Shown: positions 8,814 to 18,264, numbered from the stretch's first letter. The stretch is DNA of 64,000 bases from Bacteroidota bacterium (GCA_026391835.1 JAPLDF010000041.1:124001-188000), one strand, 5' to 3'. Numbers and translations: made by a program. Notes: generated by a model from the sequence alone, not told the origin.

Positions 8814-9797
8814 TTATTTTTCGAGTATCCAGGCACCGCTGAAATCTGTTGTTTTCGCTGAAGCTAAAAGCTGCTTTGCATCCGACTGGACTGAACATGT
8901 ACCAATGGTAACACGGAAAAGGCCGGTTTTTGACTGATCAAAAATGGATGCTTCGATCCCTTGTTCCTGCAACTCGGCAACTAGTTTTTCGGCATTCTCT
9001 TTCATCCTGAAAGCGCCCACAATCACCGCATACCGGTCATCATACCTGATGGCAGTCCTGGTTTCAACCGGGGGGGACATTGTTTTGGCAGCCGGGATGG
9101 CTTTAACCACTTTTGTGTGGTGTATTGCCGGGGCTTCCTTTTTCTCTACCAGCGATGCTGCCGAAAACCTTGTGAAAACAGAAGTTAGCAGCCCGGCATT
9201 GTTGGCAAAGTTGGCTGTGATCTTATCATACTGCGTCACCCCGATCACTGCAGCAACCCCTATAGGAAGCACAATAACGGCAGCCCATTTGAGTGCACGC
9301 GGCAGAACAAACCTCTTTCCAGGTTGCCTGGCACCCTGGCTTGCAAGGTTCCAGTTATTGGTGAGAATGGAGGAGTGCCGGATAACCGGGGGTGAGATGA
9401 ATGGGGCTAACCCAAATGCATCCGGTAGTAAATTGGCTGTCTGATCTTGTTCAAAATAGATGATTCCTTCATTTCCCGGGTAGAGCTGCCCTACTTCCGG
9501 AAGTACAAACGACTTCCCGGCTTTAAGAACAAACCGGCAATCTTCCGAAAATTCATCAATAAGTTTACAGGCATCGGCATAGGATGTTCCAAACGTTGCA
9601 GCAACCGCATTTGCAAGAAGTCCGTCGTTTTGTTTCAGATTGACGTTAAAGAGAAGTTTTTTAGCGGGAGGTTGAAAGGCATGATGCACTGGATCGATCC
9701 GGGCAGGAGAATAATTGCCAATAAAGCCGCCAAACCCCGGGATGATCACACAGTCGTGCAACGACAACAATTCAGCAATGCAATTACGGATGTCCAT
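8814..9797 (-). CDS. HU/CCDC81-like and SPOR-domain membrane protein
   Basis: A 327-residue protein with three parts. The N-terminal 130 or so residues resemble the CCDC81-type HU domains found at the N-terminus of Bacteroidota SPOR proteins (CVIIPGFGGFIGNY, then LPEVGQLY). A single transmembrane helix lies around residues 165-185 (WAAVIVLPIGVAAVIGV). The C-terminal SPOR domain (AVIVGAFRMKENAEKLVAELQ) would bind denuded peptidoglycan at the division site in the periplasm. The topology implies a cytoplasmic HU-like domain linked to a periplasmic septal sensor. It is upstream of trmB on the same strand. Confidence 0.82.
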   Translation of the reverse strand: MDIRNCIAELLSLHDCVIIPGFGGFIGNYSPARIDPVHHAFQPPAKKLLFNVNLKQNDGLLANAVAATFGTSYADACKLIDEFSEDCRFVLKAGKSFVLPEVGQLYPGNEGIIYFEQDQTANLLPDAFGLAPFISPPVIRHSSILTNNWNLASQGARQPGKRFVLPRALKWAAVIVLPIGVAAVIGVTQYDKITANFANNAGLLTSVFTRFSAASLVEKKEAPAIHHTKVVKAIPAAKTMSPPVETRTAIRYDDRYAVIVGAFRMKENAEKLVAELQEQGIEASIFDQSKTGLFRVTIGTCSVQSDAKQLLASAKTTDFSGAWILEK

Positions 9798-9831
9798 AGT
9801 CCTGTTTTTTTCAGCCTGCTAAGATACGGGT

Positions 9832-10593
9832 TTATTGGAGAAAGGTTCCGGTACTGTTAGTAATTTTTAATAAATCGGCAGGCGAATCAATCGCAACACT
9901 TTCATATTCTGTCACTTGCGTCATAATACGGTATCCCTGGCCAAGCCATCGCAGCTGCTCGAGCGATTCAGCGCACTCAAGCTCGGACACCGGCAGGGCA
10001 ACAATTTTCTCCAGCACCTGGGTTTGATATCCATAGATACCAACATGTTTGTAATAGGTTGTTGCCGACACCCAATCCTTTTGCTCTTTCCCCCGGAAAA
10101 ATGGTATGACTGACCGGCTGAAAAACAATGCAAATCCATGTATGTCGGCAACAACCTTCACCACATCCGGGCTGGTCAATTCCTCCCGGGTGGTTATCTT
10201 CTTTATCAGTGTCGCAAGCTGGGTATGGGGGTTATCAAAACACGCAGCCACCTGGCTGATCTGTTCGGGTTCAATATAGGGTTCATCACCCTGGATATTT
10301 ATCACATAATCGTAGGTTTCCTTCTCCTGGCGCAGTTTTTCAACAACCTCACCACAACGCTCGGTACCGCTGACATGTTGCTCGCCTGTCATCAGTACAT
10401 TTCCTCCAAACATTCTGACATGGTTGAAAATGGCAGCAGAATCAGTGGCGACAACCACTTTATCCAGTTTGTCGCACCGCATTGCCTGTTCGTACACCCG
10501 CCGGATCATGGTTTTCCCGTTGATTACAACGAGAGGTTTCCCCGGGAAGCGCGACGAGGCGTATCGCGCAGGAATAACACCCAAAAATTTCAT
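9832..10593 (-). CDS. kdsB: 3-deoxy-manno-octulosonate cytidylyltransferase
   Basis: Activates Kdo as CMP-Kdo for the inner core of lipopolysaccharide. The N-terminal nucleotide-binding motif IPARYASSRFPGKPL and the metal-site stretch NIQGDEPYI are complete. The ATG at 10593 (MKFLGVIPAR) fits the family start; the frame runs back to 10686 but those 31 residues match nothing expected and would overlap the upstream kinase gene. Length 253 residues, usual for KdsB. Confidence 0.96.
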   Translation of the reverse strand: MKFLGVIPARYASSRFPGKPLVVINGKTMIRRVYEQAMRCDKLDKVVVATDSAAIFNHVRMFGGNVLMTGEQHVSGTERCGEVVEKLRQEKETYDYVINIQGDEPYIEPEQISQVAACFDNPHTQLATLIKKITTREELTSPDVVKVVADIHGFALFFSRSVIPFFRGKEQKDWVSATTYYKHVGIYGYQTQVLEKIVALPVSELECAESLEQLRWLGQGYRIMTQVTEYESVAIDSPADLLKITNSTGTFLQ

Positions 10594-10648
10594 TTTGTTT
10601 TTTTTAATCAGCATTCCGCCAACCGGGCAGGCAAGCTGTATCCTGCAC

Positions 10649-11263
10649 CTAGAAAAGTCCGTGCAATTGTGCGTTGATGTTGTCAATCACCTGCCCAAGA
10701 TCTTCAGGATTTTCACTAACCTTCAGGTTGTCAGCATCAATGATCAGGAGTTTCCCGAATTTATAGCCTTCGATCCACTCCTCGTACATTTCATTCAGGT
10801 TTTTGAGATAATCGAGCCGGATGGCATTTTCATAATCTCTTCCGCGCTTTTGAATCTGGTTGACCAGGGTAGGAACGCTGGCCCTCAGGTAAATCAGCAG
10901 GTCGGGAGGGAGGATGAATGTACTCATGAGATCAAAGAGCGAACGGTAATTCTCATAGTCGCGCGTGCTCATGAGATTCATGGTATGCAGGTTGGGCGCG
11001 AAAATGTAAGCATCTTCGTAGATTGTGCGATCCTGGATGACTGTTTTACCCGAATTCCTGATATCAACCACCTGCCGGAAACGGCTGTTTAAAAAATAGA
11101 TCTGCAGGTTAAATGACCATCGCTGCATATCTTCATAAAAACTATTGAGATATGGATTTGTGTCAACATCTTCATAATGTGGAGCCCATCCAAAATGTTT
11201 GGCAAGCAATCCGGTCAGCGTGGTTTTCCCGGAGCCGATGTTCCCGGCGATAGCAATATGCAT
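10649..11263 (-). CDS. Deoxynucleoside kinase
   Basis: A 204-residue deoxyadenosine/deoxyguanosine-type kinase for nucleoside salvage. The P-loop GNIGSGKTT is at residues 7-15. The DRT-I-Y-ED stretch corresponds to the DRS base/sugar-binding motif, and the LID-like arginine region is KRGRDYE. Sugar/base preference cannot be read with confidence. It lies 55 bases upstream of kdsB and 35 bases downstream of the GH3 gene, all on the minus strand. Confidence 0.9.
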   Translation of the reverse strand: MHIAIAGNIGSGKTTLTGLLAKHFGWAPHYEDVDTNPYLNSFYEDMQRWSFNLQIYFLNSRFRQVVDIRNSGKTVIQDRTIYEDAYIFAPNLHTMNLMSTRDYENYRSLFDLMSTFILPPDLLIYLRASVPTLVNQIQKRGRDYENAIRLDYLKNLNEMYEEWIEGYKFGKLLIIDADNLKVSENPEDLGQVIDNINAQLHGLF

Positions 11264-11298
11264 AGGTTTGAATTTGTGATCAAAATTAAAAAAAGGAA

Positions 11299-12819
11299 TT
11301 AACCCGGCGCTATCAATTGAAGGATTTCATCAATATATTTTCGATCGTTCGAAAGTCTTGGAACTTTGTGCTGCCCGCCAAGTTTTCCCTTCGATTTTAG
11401 CCAGTTATAAAAAGTCAGGGGCGGAACGGTTCTTATGCGCGGCTCCTCGAGCATCATGTCGTGGTAACGTTTTGCTTCATAATCGGAGTTGAGCGACTTC
11501 AGCGCAGTATCAAGGGCTGCAGTAAAAAAGGAGAGGTCAACCGGCTCCCGCTCAAATTCAATAAGCCATTCATGGGCTCCTTTCTCATTGCCGGAGATGT
11601 ACACGGGGGCGGCTGTATATTCCGTCACCACGGCATTGCTCCGTTCGCAGGCAATGGACATGGCTTTTTCGGCATTGTCGATAATAAGTTCCTCGCCGAA
11701 GGCATTGATGAAGTTTCGTGTACGCCCCGAAATTCTGATCCTGTAAGGGCGGCATGAGGTAAATTGTATGGTATCTCCGATCAGATATCTCCACAATCCT
11801 GCATTGGTTGTTATGACCATGGCATAATTTGTATTCAACTCCACCTGGTCAAGACTGAATGCTTCCGGGTTCTCGCTGCCAACCTGATCGAGCGGGATGA
11901 ATTCATAATAGATGCCATAATCAAGCATCAACAGCATGTCCTCTGCCATATTCCGGTCCTGGATTCCAAAAAAGCCTTCCGACGCATTGTAGGTTTCGAG
12001 ATAGTTTACTTTTGCCGAAGGCAGGATCTGCCTGAATTGCTCCCGGTAGGGTGAGAAATTGACCCCGCCGTGAATGAAAAGTTCAAAGTTTGGCCAAACT
12101 TCAAGGAGGTTCGATTTGCCGGTTATCTCCAGAATGCGCTTAAACAGCAGCAAGGTCCATGAAGGAACACCGGAAATGCTCGTTACATCATGCTGGATCG
12201 TTGCAGCTGCCATCATTTCGATCTTGCTCTCCCACTCATCCATCAGGGCAATTGACAGGTTTGGTGTCCGCATAAACTCGATCCAGCCGGGCAGGTTCTC
12301 AATCAGGATGGCTGAAAGGTCGCCCTGGATATAAGATTCATTGTTCACTTCCATGATCTGGCGTGAACCTCCCATGGCAATGGACTTCCCGTCGAAAAGC
12401 CTGGTATCGGTGTGCGTGTTGAAATAGATTGAGAGCAGGTCCTTACCCCCTTTGAAGTGGCACTCTTCCAGTGCCTCCTGGCTTACCGGGATAAATTTGC
12501 TTTTATCATTGGTGGTACCCGACGACTTGGCAAACCATTTTATCTCTGACGGCCATAATATATTCTGTTCTCCCTGGCGAAGCCTGTCAATTGCACTCTT
12601 CATGGATTCATAATCATGAATCGGAAGGCGGTTTTTAAACTGTTCGGGCGTCGAAATGGATTTAAAATCAAAATGCCGTCCCCACTCTGTATAGCGTGCC
12701 GTTGAGAGGAGCTTGCGCAGCCATTCCGTCTGAACCTCCTCCGGGTACTGCATAAATAGCTCTATCTGATGAATGCGCTTTTTCATCAGCCAGGAAATTA
12801 CGGAATTTATTAGAGCCAT
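11299..12819 (-). CDS. GH3-family acyl-adenylate/amide synthetase-like protein
   Basis: A 506-residue member of the GH3 family, named from plant auxin-responsive enzymes that adenylate an acid and conjugate it to an amino acid. Visible marks are the ATP-binding stretch FAKSSGTTNDKSKFIPV, the YNASEGFFGIQ motif and the RYLIGDTIQFTS segment, all in the order expected. Homologues are common in Bacteroidota, but their substrates are unknown. Start ATG at 12819. Bases 12820-12945 upstream hold no gene. Confidence 0.9.
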   Translation of the reverse strand: MALINSVISWLMKKRIHQIELFMQYPEEVQTEWLRKLLSTARYTEWGRHFDFKSISTPEQFKNRLPIHDYESMKSAIDRLRQGEQNILWPSEIKWFAKSSGTTNDKSKFIPVSQEALEECHFKGGKDLLSIYFNTHTDTRLFDGKSIAMGGSRQIMEVNNESYIQGDLSAILIENLPGWIEFMRTPNLSIALMDEWESKIEMMAAATIQHDVTSISGVPSWTLLLFKRILEITGKSNLLEVWPNFELFIHGGVNFSPYREQFRQILPSAKVNYLETYNASEGFFGIQDRNMAEDMLLMLDYGIYYEFIPLDQVGSENPEAFSLDQVELNTNYAMVITTNAGLWRYLIGDTIQFTSCRPYRIRISGRTRNFINAFGEELIIDNAEKAMSIACERSNAVVTEYTAAPVYISGNEKGAHEWLIEFEREPVDLSFFTAALDTALKSLNSDYEAKRYHDMMLEEPRIRTVPPLTFYNWLKSKGKLGGQHKVPRLSNDRKYIDEILQLIAPG

Positions 12820-12945
12820 ATGATTAACACTTGGTTAGGGTGTCCAAAAATACTACTAAATCAAATATGACTTTCACTGATTCTCCTGTAAATCATCTAT
12901 AATTCAAAAAAAAAGTATTTGTTACGTTATTTTTACTGTTTTCAG

Positions 12946-12975
12946 TTGCAAAAAGATATTTTTGTTGTAACTTTG
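12946..12975 (+). promoter_or_regulatory. Bacteroidota-type promoter for ackA
   Basis: TTG at 12946-12948, a 19-base spacer, then TAACTTTG at 12968-12975, a very good fit to the -33/-7 consensus. The start of transcription would fall near 12982, leaving a leader of about 75 bases before the ackA ATG at 13056. Confidence 0.65.
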
Positions 12976-13055
12976 CTCACCCTAACAAATGCTCGTTAAC
13001 AATTTGATTGCAGAAGTCAAATTCATTCTCTTGTACAAAAACATTTTCAAAAAAA

Positions 13056-14270
13056 ATGAAAATTCTTGTTTTAAACTGCGGCAGCTCGTCGATCAAGTAT
13101 CAGCTCATTGAACTTTCTGAAGAAACCGATCTCAAAGCCAAGGGGTTACTTGACCGCATCGGATTACCAACAAGTGAATTAACACACCAGGTAACCGGTA
13201 AAGACAAATATAAGGTTGTTCAGGAGGTCCCGGATCACCAGGTAGGGATAAACCTCATCCTGAAAACACTGAAAGATCCCGTCTATGGGGTCATCCGGGA
13301 TGAAAATGAAATTGTGGCGGTCGGTCATCGCGTTGCCCATGGCGGCGAGAACTTCAAAACGAGTGTGCTCATTACCGAAGATGTAAAAAAAGACATTGAG
13401 AAATGTATCGAGCTCGCTCCCCTTCACAACCCTGCCAACCTAAAGGGAATCTTGTCCATTGAGGCCATTCTTCCCAGTGTCCCGCAAGTTGCAGTGTTCG
13501 ATACCTCCTTCCATCAGTCCATGCCTGCCTATTCCTACCTGTACGCAATTCCCTATGAATTTTACGAAAAATACAAGATTCGCAGGTACGGTTTTCATGG
13601 CACTTCACATAAATTTGTTGCTCAAAAAGCCTGCCGTTTCCTTGGCAAGGACTTCAACAACCTCAGGATCATCACTTGCCATCTTGGCAACGGATCCTCG
13701 GTGGCAGCAATTCAGAACGGAAAATCACTCGACACCTCCATGGGATTTACCCCCCTTGAAGGATTAATGATGGGCACACGAAGCGGTGACGTAGACCTTG
13801 GTGTACTTCTGTTCCTTGCTGAAAAAGAAAACCTCAGCATTGCAGATACCAATGCCATGTTCAACAAAAGAAGCGGTGTGTGCGGGATTTCCGGCATATC
13901 GTTCGACATGCGTGATGTTGAGCAGGCTGCCGGAAATGGTAATTCGCGTGCTCAGCTGTCGCTTGACATGTATGCCTACCGGGTGAAAAAATACATCGGG
14001 GCTTATGCTGCTGCCATGAGCGGCGTTGATCTCATTGTTTTTGCCGGAGGTATCGGAGAAAATGATGTGGATACCCGGCAGCGAATCCTTGAAGGCCTTG
14101 GGTTTCTTGGAGTGGATTTTGATAATGAACGGAATACCGTCAGGGGTAAAGAGGCCATCCTGACAAGACCAGGCTCCCGCGTTGTTTCAATGGTTATGCC
14201 AACCAACGAGGAACTGGTCATCGCCATCGATACATATAATATTGTTACAAATTCTGAATTTAATTTTTAA
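13056..14270 (+). CDS. ackA: Acetate kinase
   Basis: Converts acetyl phosphate and ADP to acetate and ATP, the substrate-level phosphorylation step of acetate fermentation. Motifs in order: NCGSSSIKY at the N-terminus, GFHGTSHKFV, HLGNGSSVAA, the substrate-binding MGFTPLEGLMMGTRSGD and GGIGEND near the end. The ATG at 13056 (MKILVLNCG) is the family start; the frame runs back 16 codons without homology. 404 residues, normal length. Phosphotransacetylase (pta), often adjacent, is not here. Instead a response regulator follows after 11 bases, which suggests co-transcription. Confidence 0.97.
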   Translation: MKILVLNCGSSSIKYQLIELSEETDLKAKGLLDRIGLPTSELTHQVTGKDKYKVVQEVPDHQVGINLILKTLKDPVYGVIRDENEIVAVGHRVAHGGENFKTSVLITEDVKKDIEKCIELAPLHNPANLKGILSIEAILPSVPQVAVFDTSFHQSMPAYSYLYAIPYEFYEKYKIRRYGFHGTSHKFVAQKACRFLGKDFNNLRIITCHLGNGSSVAAIQNGKSLDTSMGFTPLEGLMMGTRSGDVDLGVLLFLAEKENLSIADTNAMFNKRSGVCGISGISFDMRDVEQAAGNGNSRAQLSLDMYAYRVKKYIGAYAAAMSGVDLIVFAGGIGENDVDTRQRILEGLGFLGVDFDNERNTVRGKEAILTRPGSRVVSMVMPTNEELVIAIDTYNIVTNSEFNF

Positions 14271-14281
14271 ATCATCAAATT

Positions 14282-15253
14282 ATGGCACCTATTAGTTTAT
14301 ATATCGTAGAAGATGAATTGATCATCGCCCATGACCTTAAGACCAAACTGACAGATTTTGGTTATGATGTTCTCGGTATCGATACAAAGGGAGAAAGCGC
14401 AATTGAAAACATTGCCAACCTGCAGGAATCAAACATCGAACCTGATATTGTCATCATGGATGTTGGTTTGGCCGGTAAAATGGATGGTATTGAGGCAGCC
14501 CGCATCCTGACCGAAAATTACAACTGCGGGATCATTTTCCTCACATCGATGAACAAAAGCGAGATCTTTTCAAAATCCTTCTCACTAAAGCCTTACGCAT
14601 ACCTGTTCAAACCTGTTGATATTGATCAGATCCGTGCTGCCATTGAAGTTGCAAATTACCAGCGTAACCTTGAAATTACCAACGAACGGATTATCTCTGA
14701 ACTCAAGAAAGAGATTGAACACCGTAAAAAAGTTGAGAAAGAACGGAACCTTCGTCTTCAGGAGCGTATACATGCAGAGCAAAAGGTGAATCAACTGCTT
14801 AAACAGAAGCACCATATGGAGCTCGATCTCATCAACCGGGAACTTGCCACATCATCCATCTTCATCTCGCAAAAAAATAAAATCATCGGTCTTATTAAAA
14901 AGGATATCAACCGGCTGGTTAGAAACGATAAGAGCATAACCAAAGTTGAAATTGGCAAAGTGCTCAAAACCATTGATGAAAATATCAAATTTGACAACGA
15001 CTGGTATCGTATCAAAGCCCATTTTGAAAAAATACACCCCGGCTTTTTCGACAGGCTCAGAAAAAACTTCCCGCAACTCACACCCAATGATCACAAACTG
15101 TGTGCCTTATTGCGCATGAACCTGAATACCAAGGAAATATCACACATTCTTAAGATTACAGCTCCAAGTACCGAAATATCGCGCATCCGTTTGCGCAAAA
15201 AGCTCGAGTTACCCAAGGGCATTAACCTTACGCAGTTCATTTGCGAGGCATAA
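14282..15253 (+). CDS. Response regulator with coiled coil and LuxR-like HTH
   Basis: A 323-residue regulator. The N-terminal receiver domain has VEDE, the phospho-acceptor in VIMDVGLAG and the conserved Lys in YLFKPVD. A long charged coiled coil follows at about residues 130-190 (ISELKKEIEHRKKVEKERN). The C-terminal winged/LuxR-like helix-turn-helix (LTPNDHKLCALLRMNLNTKEISHIL) is of the type found in Bacteroidota regulators. No histidine kinase is nearby. The gene starts 11 bases after ackA and the shared transcript would end at the terminator at 15256-15287, so it is probably ackA-linked. Confidence 0.88.
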   Translation: MAPISLYIVEDELIIAHDLKTKLTDFGYDVLGIDTKGESAIENIANLQESNIEPDIVIMDVGLAGKMDGIEAARILTENYNCGIIFLTSMNKSEIFSKSFSLKPYAYLFKPVDIDQIRAAIEVANYQRNLEITNERIISELKKEIEHRKKVEKERNLRLQERIHAEQKVNQLLKQKHHMELDLINRELATSSIFISQKNKIIGLIKKDINRLVRNDKSITKVEIGKVLKTIDENIKFDNDWYRIKAHFEKIHPGFFDRLRKNFPQLTPNDHKLCALLRMNLNTKEISHILKITAPSTEISRIRLRKKLELPKGINLTQFICEA

Positions 15254-15255
15254 TG

Positions 15256-15287
15256 AAAAAACGCGGCTTTCGCCGCGTTTTTTTTTA
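15256..15287. terminator. Bidirectional rho-independent terminator
   Basis: Stem ACGCGGC (15261-15267), loop TTTC, complement GCCGCGT (15272-15278), flanked by an A-run on the left and a T-run on the right, so it can work on both strands. It separates the ackA-regulator transcript from the convergent yebC gene and overlaps the last codon of yebC. Confidence 0.85.
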
Positions 15288-16025
15288 AAGTTTATCTGCC
15301 ATTTCATCGCTGATTTCCAGCGTATGGAAAACATTCTGAACGTCATCGTCCTCCTCGATAATATCTATGAGCCGCAGGACCTTCCGGGTTGCATCCTCGT
15401 CAAGGGTTACGGTAGTTTTTGGAATACGCTGCAGTGAAGCACTCTCTGGCTCAATATTGAGTTTTTCCAGCTTTTTGATCATACTCCCGAAATCCTCCAT
15501 TGCCGTAGTAATGTTGAAAACATCATCTTCCAGGCTAATATCCTCAGCCCCGGCATCGATCAGTTCCATTTCAAAATCATCCCTGTCGAGATCGCCCTTT
15601 GGCACAACAAATACGCCTTTGCGATCAAAAAGATAATTAAGCATTCCGTTCTGCCCAAGTTCGCCGCCATATTTATTAAAGTAAGCCCTCACATTGGAAA
15701 CGGTCCGCTGCAGGTTGTCGGTGGTACATTCAACAAAAATTGCCACACCATGAGGCCCTTTTCCTTCATAGGTTGTTTCGAGCAATACCGCGGCATCCTT
15801 TTCGGCACCTTTGCTGATGGCCCTTTGAATATTGTCCTTTGGCATGGATGCACCCTTGGCATTCGAAATTGCAAGACGCAGGCGTGGATTGCCGTCGGGA
15901 TCAGCTCCCCCTTCTTTCACGGCAATCGTAATATCTTTGATGATCTTGGAGAAGATTTTCGAACGCTTTGCATCCAATGCGCCTTTCTTACGCTTTATGG
16001 TGGACCATTTATTGTGACCTGACAT
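15285..16025 (-). CDS. yebC: YebC/PmpR family protein (TACO1-like)
   Basis: A 246-residue YebC-family protein, starting MSGHNKWSTIKRKKGALDAKRSKIFSK-like as nearly all members do, with GGADPDGNPRLRLAI and the GPHGVAIFVECTTDN block. Members were first described as DNA-binding regulators; more recent work supports a role in translation, relieving ribosome stalling at proline runs. No target can be deduced here. It is convergent with the ackA operon and divergent from the Ig-like lipoprotein gene. Confidence 0.95.
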   Translation of the reverse strand: MSGHNKWSTIKRKKGALDAKRSKIFSKIIKDITIAVKEGGADPDGNPRLRLAISNAKGASMPKDNIQRAISKGAEKDAAVLLETTYEGKGPHGVAIFVECTTDNLQRTVSNVRAYFNKYGGELGQNGMLNYLFDRKGVFVVPKGDLDRDDFEMELIDAGAEDISLEDDVFNITTAMEDFGSMIKKLEKLNIEPESASLQRIPKTTVTLDEDATRKVLRLIDIIEEDDDVQNVFHTLEISDEMADKL

Positions 16026-16133
16026 ATGTATTATTGTTTGTTGATTAACAATGTAAAATTAATAAAAAAAGGGTTTGTTATTAAAACGAATGGTAAATTT
16101 GGGGCCACAAACTTACAAAAAACCTCTGCTAAG

Positions 16134-17927
16134 GTGCAACGATCAACCATTTTATTTTATCTTTTTCTTATCTCATCCGCACTGTTGCTGTATCGCTGTG
16201 CAAAACCAGTCAGCCCCCAGGGTGGTGCAAAAGACCTCAAACCCCCGGTAGTAACTGCTTGTGAACCTTTAAATTTTTCAACTAAATTCAATGTAAAAAC
16301 ATTCCGGATCGATTTTAATGAATTCATCAGCATCAAGAATCCCGTAACAGAAATTTTCATCTCTCCCCCGCTGCGGCATCCGCTCGATCCGAAATTAAGG
16401 GGTAAATCGCTGGTTGTCAAAATAGAAGACAGCCTGGCCGCAAATACCACCTATTCCATCACATTCGGCAATGCGATCATCGATCTCACCGAAGGAAATA
16501 TAATGAAGGGATTCAACTATGTATTTTCCACCGGCGATTTTATTGACACCTTATCCCTGCAGGGGAACCTGCAAACAGCATTCGACCACAAACCACAAAA
16601 GGATGTTTTTGTTGAGCTGTACATAAACAACAACGATACGCTGCCGTTCGATTCACTTCCGCTAAAGGTGGCACCTTATTACATTACCAAAACCGATGAC
16701 CAGGGGAATTTCATGTTCCACAACCTTCAGCATGAACAATTTAAGCTTTTTGCCCTGGCAGATCAGAATGGAGACCTGGTTTTCAACCAGCCTTCCGAAA
16801 AAATTGCTTTTTATGATACGCTTGCCAGGCCTTATTACATGGCCGTGCCAAAACCGGATACATCACAAAAAGTTTCCCCGATTCCGGATAAAAAGAAATC
16901 ACCTCCGGCCAGGGTTAAACTATCTGACTCCCTGAACAAAATTGATTCAACCCGGGAGGTCGATTCCATCAGGCAAAACAACCGGCAATATCCCAATTAT
17001 TCCCTGTTCCTCTTTGAAGAAACTGATTCTGTCCAGCGCCTTCTGCATTCAACCTTCCCAAAGAGGGGACTTGCCATGCTGGTTTTCAGGTTTCCGGTTT
17101 CCAGCCTCCGTGTTGTACCATTGAATTTTGACTCAATCGCCCCGTGGTATCTCGAAGAAGATACTAAAAACAGGGATACCGTGCGGCTCTGGATTACCCG
17201 CCCGGATGTCGATTCGCTGGTTGCCAAAGTCTTTATCGGCAACCAGGTACTTGATACAGTGCGCCTTGAAGTGACAAAAAAGGAGATTCAAAAAAAATCA
17301 AACAAAAAAGAGAAACCGGAACAACTCGGCATTTCAAATTCAGCAGCAGGCGTTGGCCTCAACCAGTTAAAAAACAAGCTGGTGGTGACATTTTCCTATC
17401 CACTGAGCCGCTGGGATTTTACGCGGGTTTTGCTGATTACGGTCAAAGATACGATCCACCCGAAAATTGTTTTCGCTGACAGCCTGAAACGGAAGATTTT
17501 CATCCTACACAAATGGGAGGAAGACAAGAGTTATAAAATACTGATACCTGATTCGGTCTTTTTTGGAATCCACGACATTTCGCACGATTCGGTTCTGATG
17601 GAGTTCAGAACAAAAGGAGAGAAGGATTTCGGGAACCTGATCGTCACAATGAACATGGAAAAACGACCCGGCCAATACATCATTCAACTGATGAACGACA
17701 GGGAATCAACTGTATTTGAGGAACAAGTTATAACCGGTTCGGGAAAAATTCATTTTGACTTCATGCCACCTGGAAAATACAAACTCAAAGCCATCAACGA
17801 CCGTAACCGGAACAAAAGGTGGGATACAGGTAATTACAGGTTGCATCTTCAGCCGGAAGATGTCATCTATTTTCCCAAACCCATTGAAATCAGGGCAAAC
17901 TGGGATGTGGAAGAGACGTGGGATTAG
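16134..17927 (+). CDS. Lipoprotein with N-terminal Ig-like (Big_5) domain
   Basis: A surface/periplasmic lipoprotein of about 597 residues. A short hydrophobic signal ends at the lipobox LLYRC, followed by PVSPQGGAKDLKPP, the usual opening of Bacteroidota Big_5 lipoproteins. An Ig-like domain (about residues 35-140) and a carboxypeptidase-regulatory-like segment (NLQTAFDHKPQKDVFVELY onward) follow. The frame is open from an ATG at 16026. A GTG at 16134 is preferred because it gives a normal signal peptide and lies downstream of a possible -7 box, TAAATTTG at 16094-16101. Function unknown. The last 4 bases overlap the convergent arsR-like gene. Confidence 0.8.
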   Translation: MQRSTILFYLFLISSALLLYRCAKPVSPQGGAKDLKPPVVTACEPLNFSTKFNVKTFRIDFNEFISIKNPVTEIFISPPLRHPLDPKLRGKSLVVKIEDSLAANTTYSITFGNAIIDLTEGNIMKGFNYVFSTGDFIDTLSLQGNLQTAFDHKPQKDVFVELYINNNDTLPFDSLPLKVAPYYITKTDDQGNFMFHNLQHEQFKLFALADQNGDLVFNQPSEKIAFYDTLARPYYMAVPKPDTSQKVSPIPDKKKSPPARVKLSDSLNKIDSTREVDSIRQNNRQYPNYSLFLFEETDSVQRLLHSTFPKRGLAMLVFRFPVSSLRVVPLNFDSIAPWYLEEDTKNRDTVRLWITRPDVDSLVAKVFIGNQVLDTVRLEVTKKEIQKKSNKKEKPEQLGISNSAAGVGLNQLKNKLVVTFSYPLSRWDFTRVLLITVKDTIHPKIVFADSLKRKIFILHKWEEDKSYKILIPDSVFFGIHDISHDSVLMEFRTKGEKDFGNLIVTMNMEKRPGQYIIQLMNDRESTVFEEQVITGSGKIHFDFMPPGKYKLKAINDRNRNKRWDTGNYRLHLQPEDVIYFPKPIEIRANWDVEETWD

Positions 17928-18226
17928 TGTGTGGCACACTGGTTGATGCAATCAACCACGTTGGCAAGCACATTGGTTTTCAGCGAATACAAGATCATCT
18001 TGCCATCGCGTTTTGACTCAAGCAATCCTTTGTTTTTCAAAATATTCAGGTGATGCGATGCTGAAGCCTGTTCAATGCTCAATCTTTCATATATTTCAGT
18101 GACGGTGAGTTTTTTGTTCTCAGTAAGCAGTTCAATAATGGCAATACGCATCGGATGAGCCATTGCACGAAGTTTGCTGGCAGCCAGTTCAAGTTTTTGA
18201 ATGTCGAGTGTCGATTTTTTCGTCAT
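17924..18226 (-). CDS. ArsR-family winged-helix repressor
   Basis: A 100-residue ArsR/SmtB-like regulator. The winged helix is clear (LRAMAHPMRIAIIELL, then VTEIYERLSIEQASASHHLNIL). The recognition helix lacks the classic ELCVCDL metal site; cysteines occur only at the C-terminus (DCINQCATH), where a metal or redox site is possible but unproven. It lies downstream of adenine deaminase on the same strand. A -7 box TAACTTTG (minus, 18258-18251) and an 8-bp inverted repeat at 18265-18293 lie immediately upstream, suggesting its own autoregulated promoter. Confidence 0.88.
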   Translation of the reverse strand: MTKKSTLDIQKLELAASKLRAMAHPMRIAIIELLTENKKLTVTEIYERLSIEQASASHHLNILKNKGLLESKRDGKMILYSLKTNVLANVVDCINQCATH

Positions 18227-18264
18227 GATGAGTTGAGTTTAGTTAAGTCACAAAGTTAATGAAA

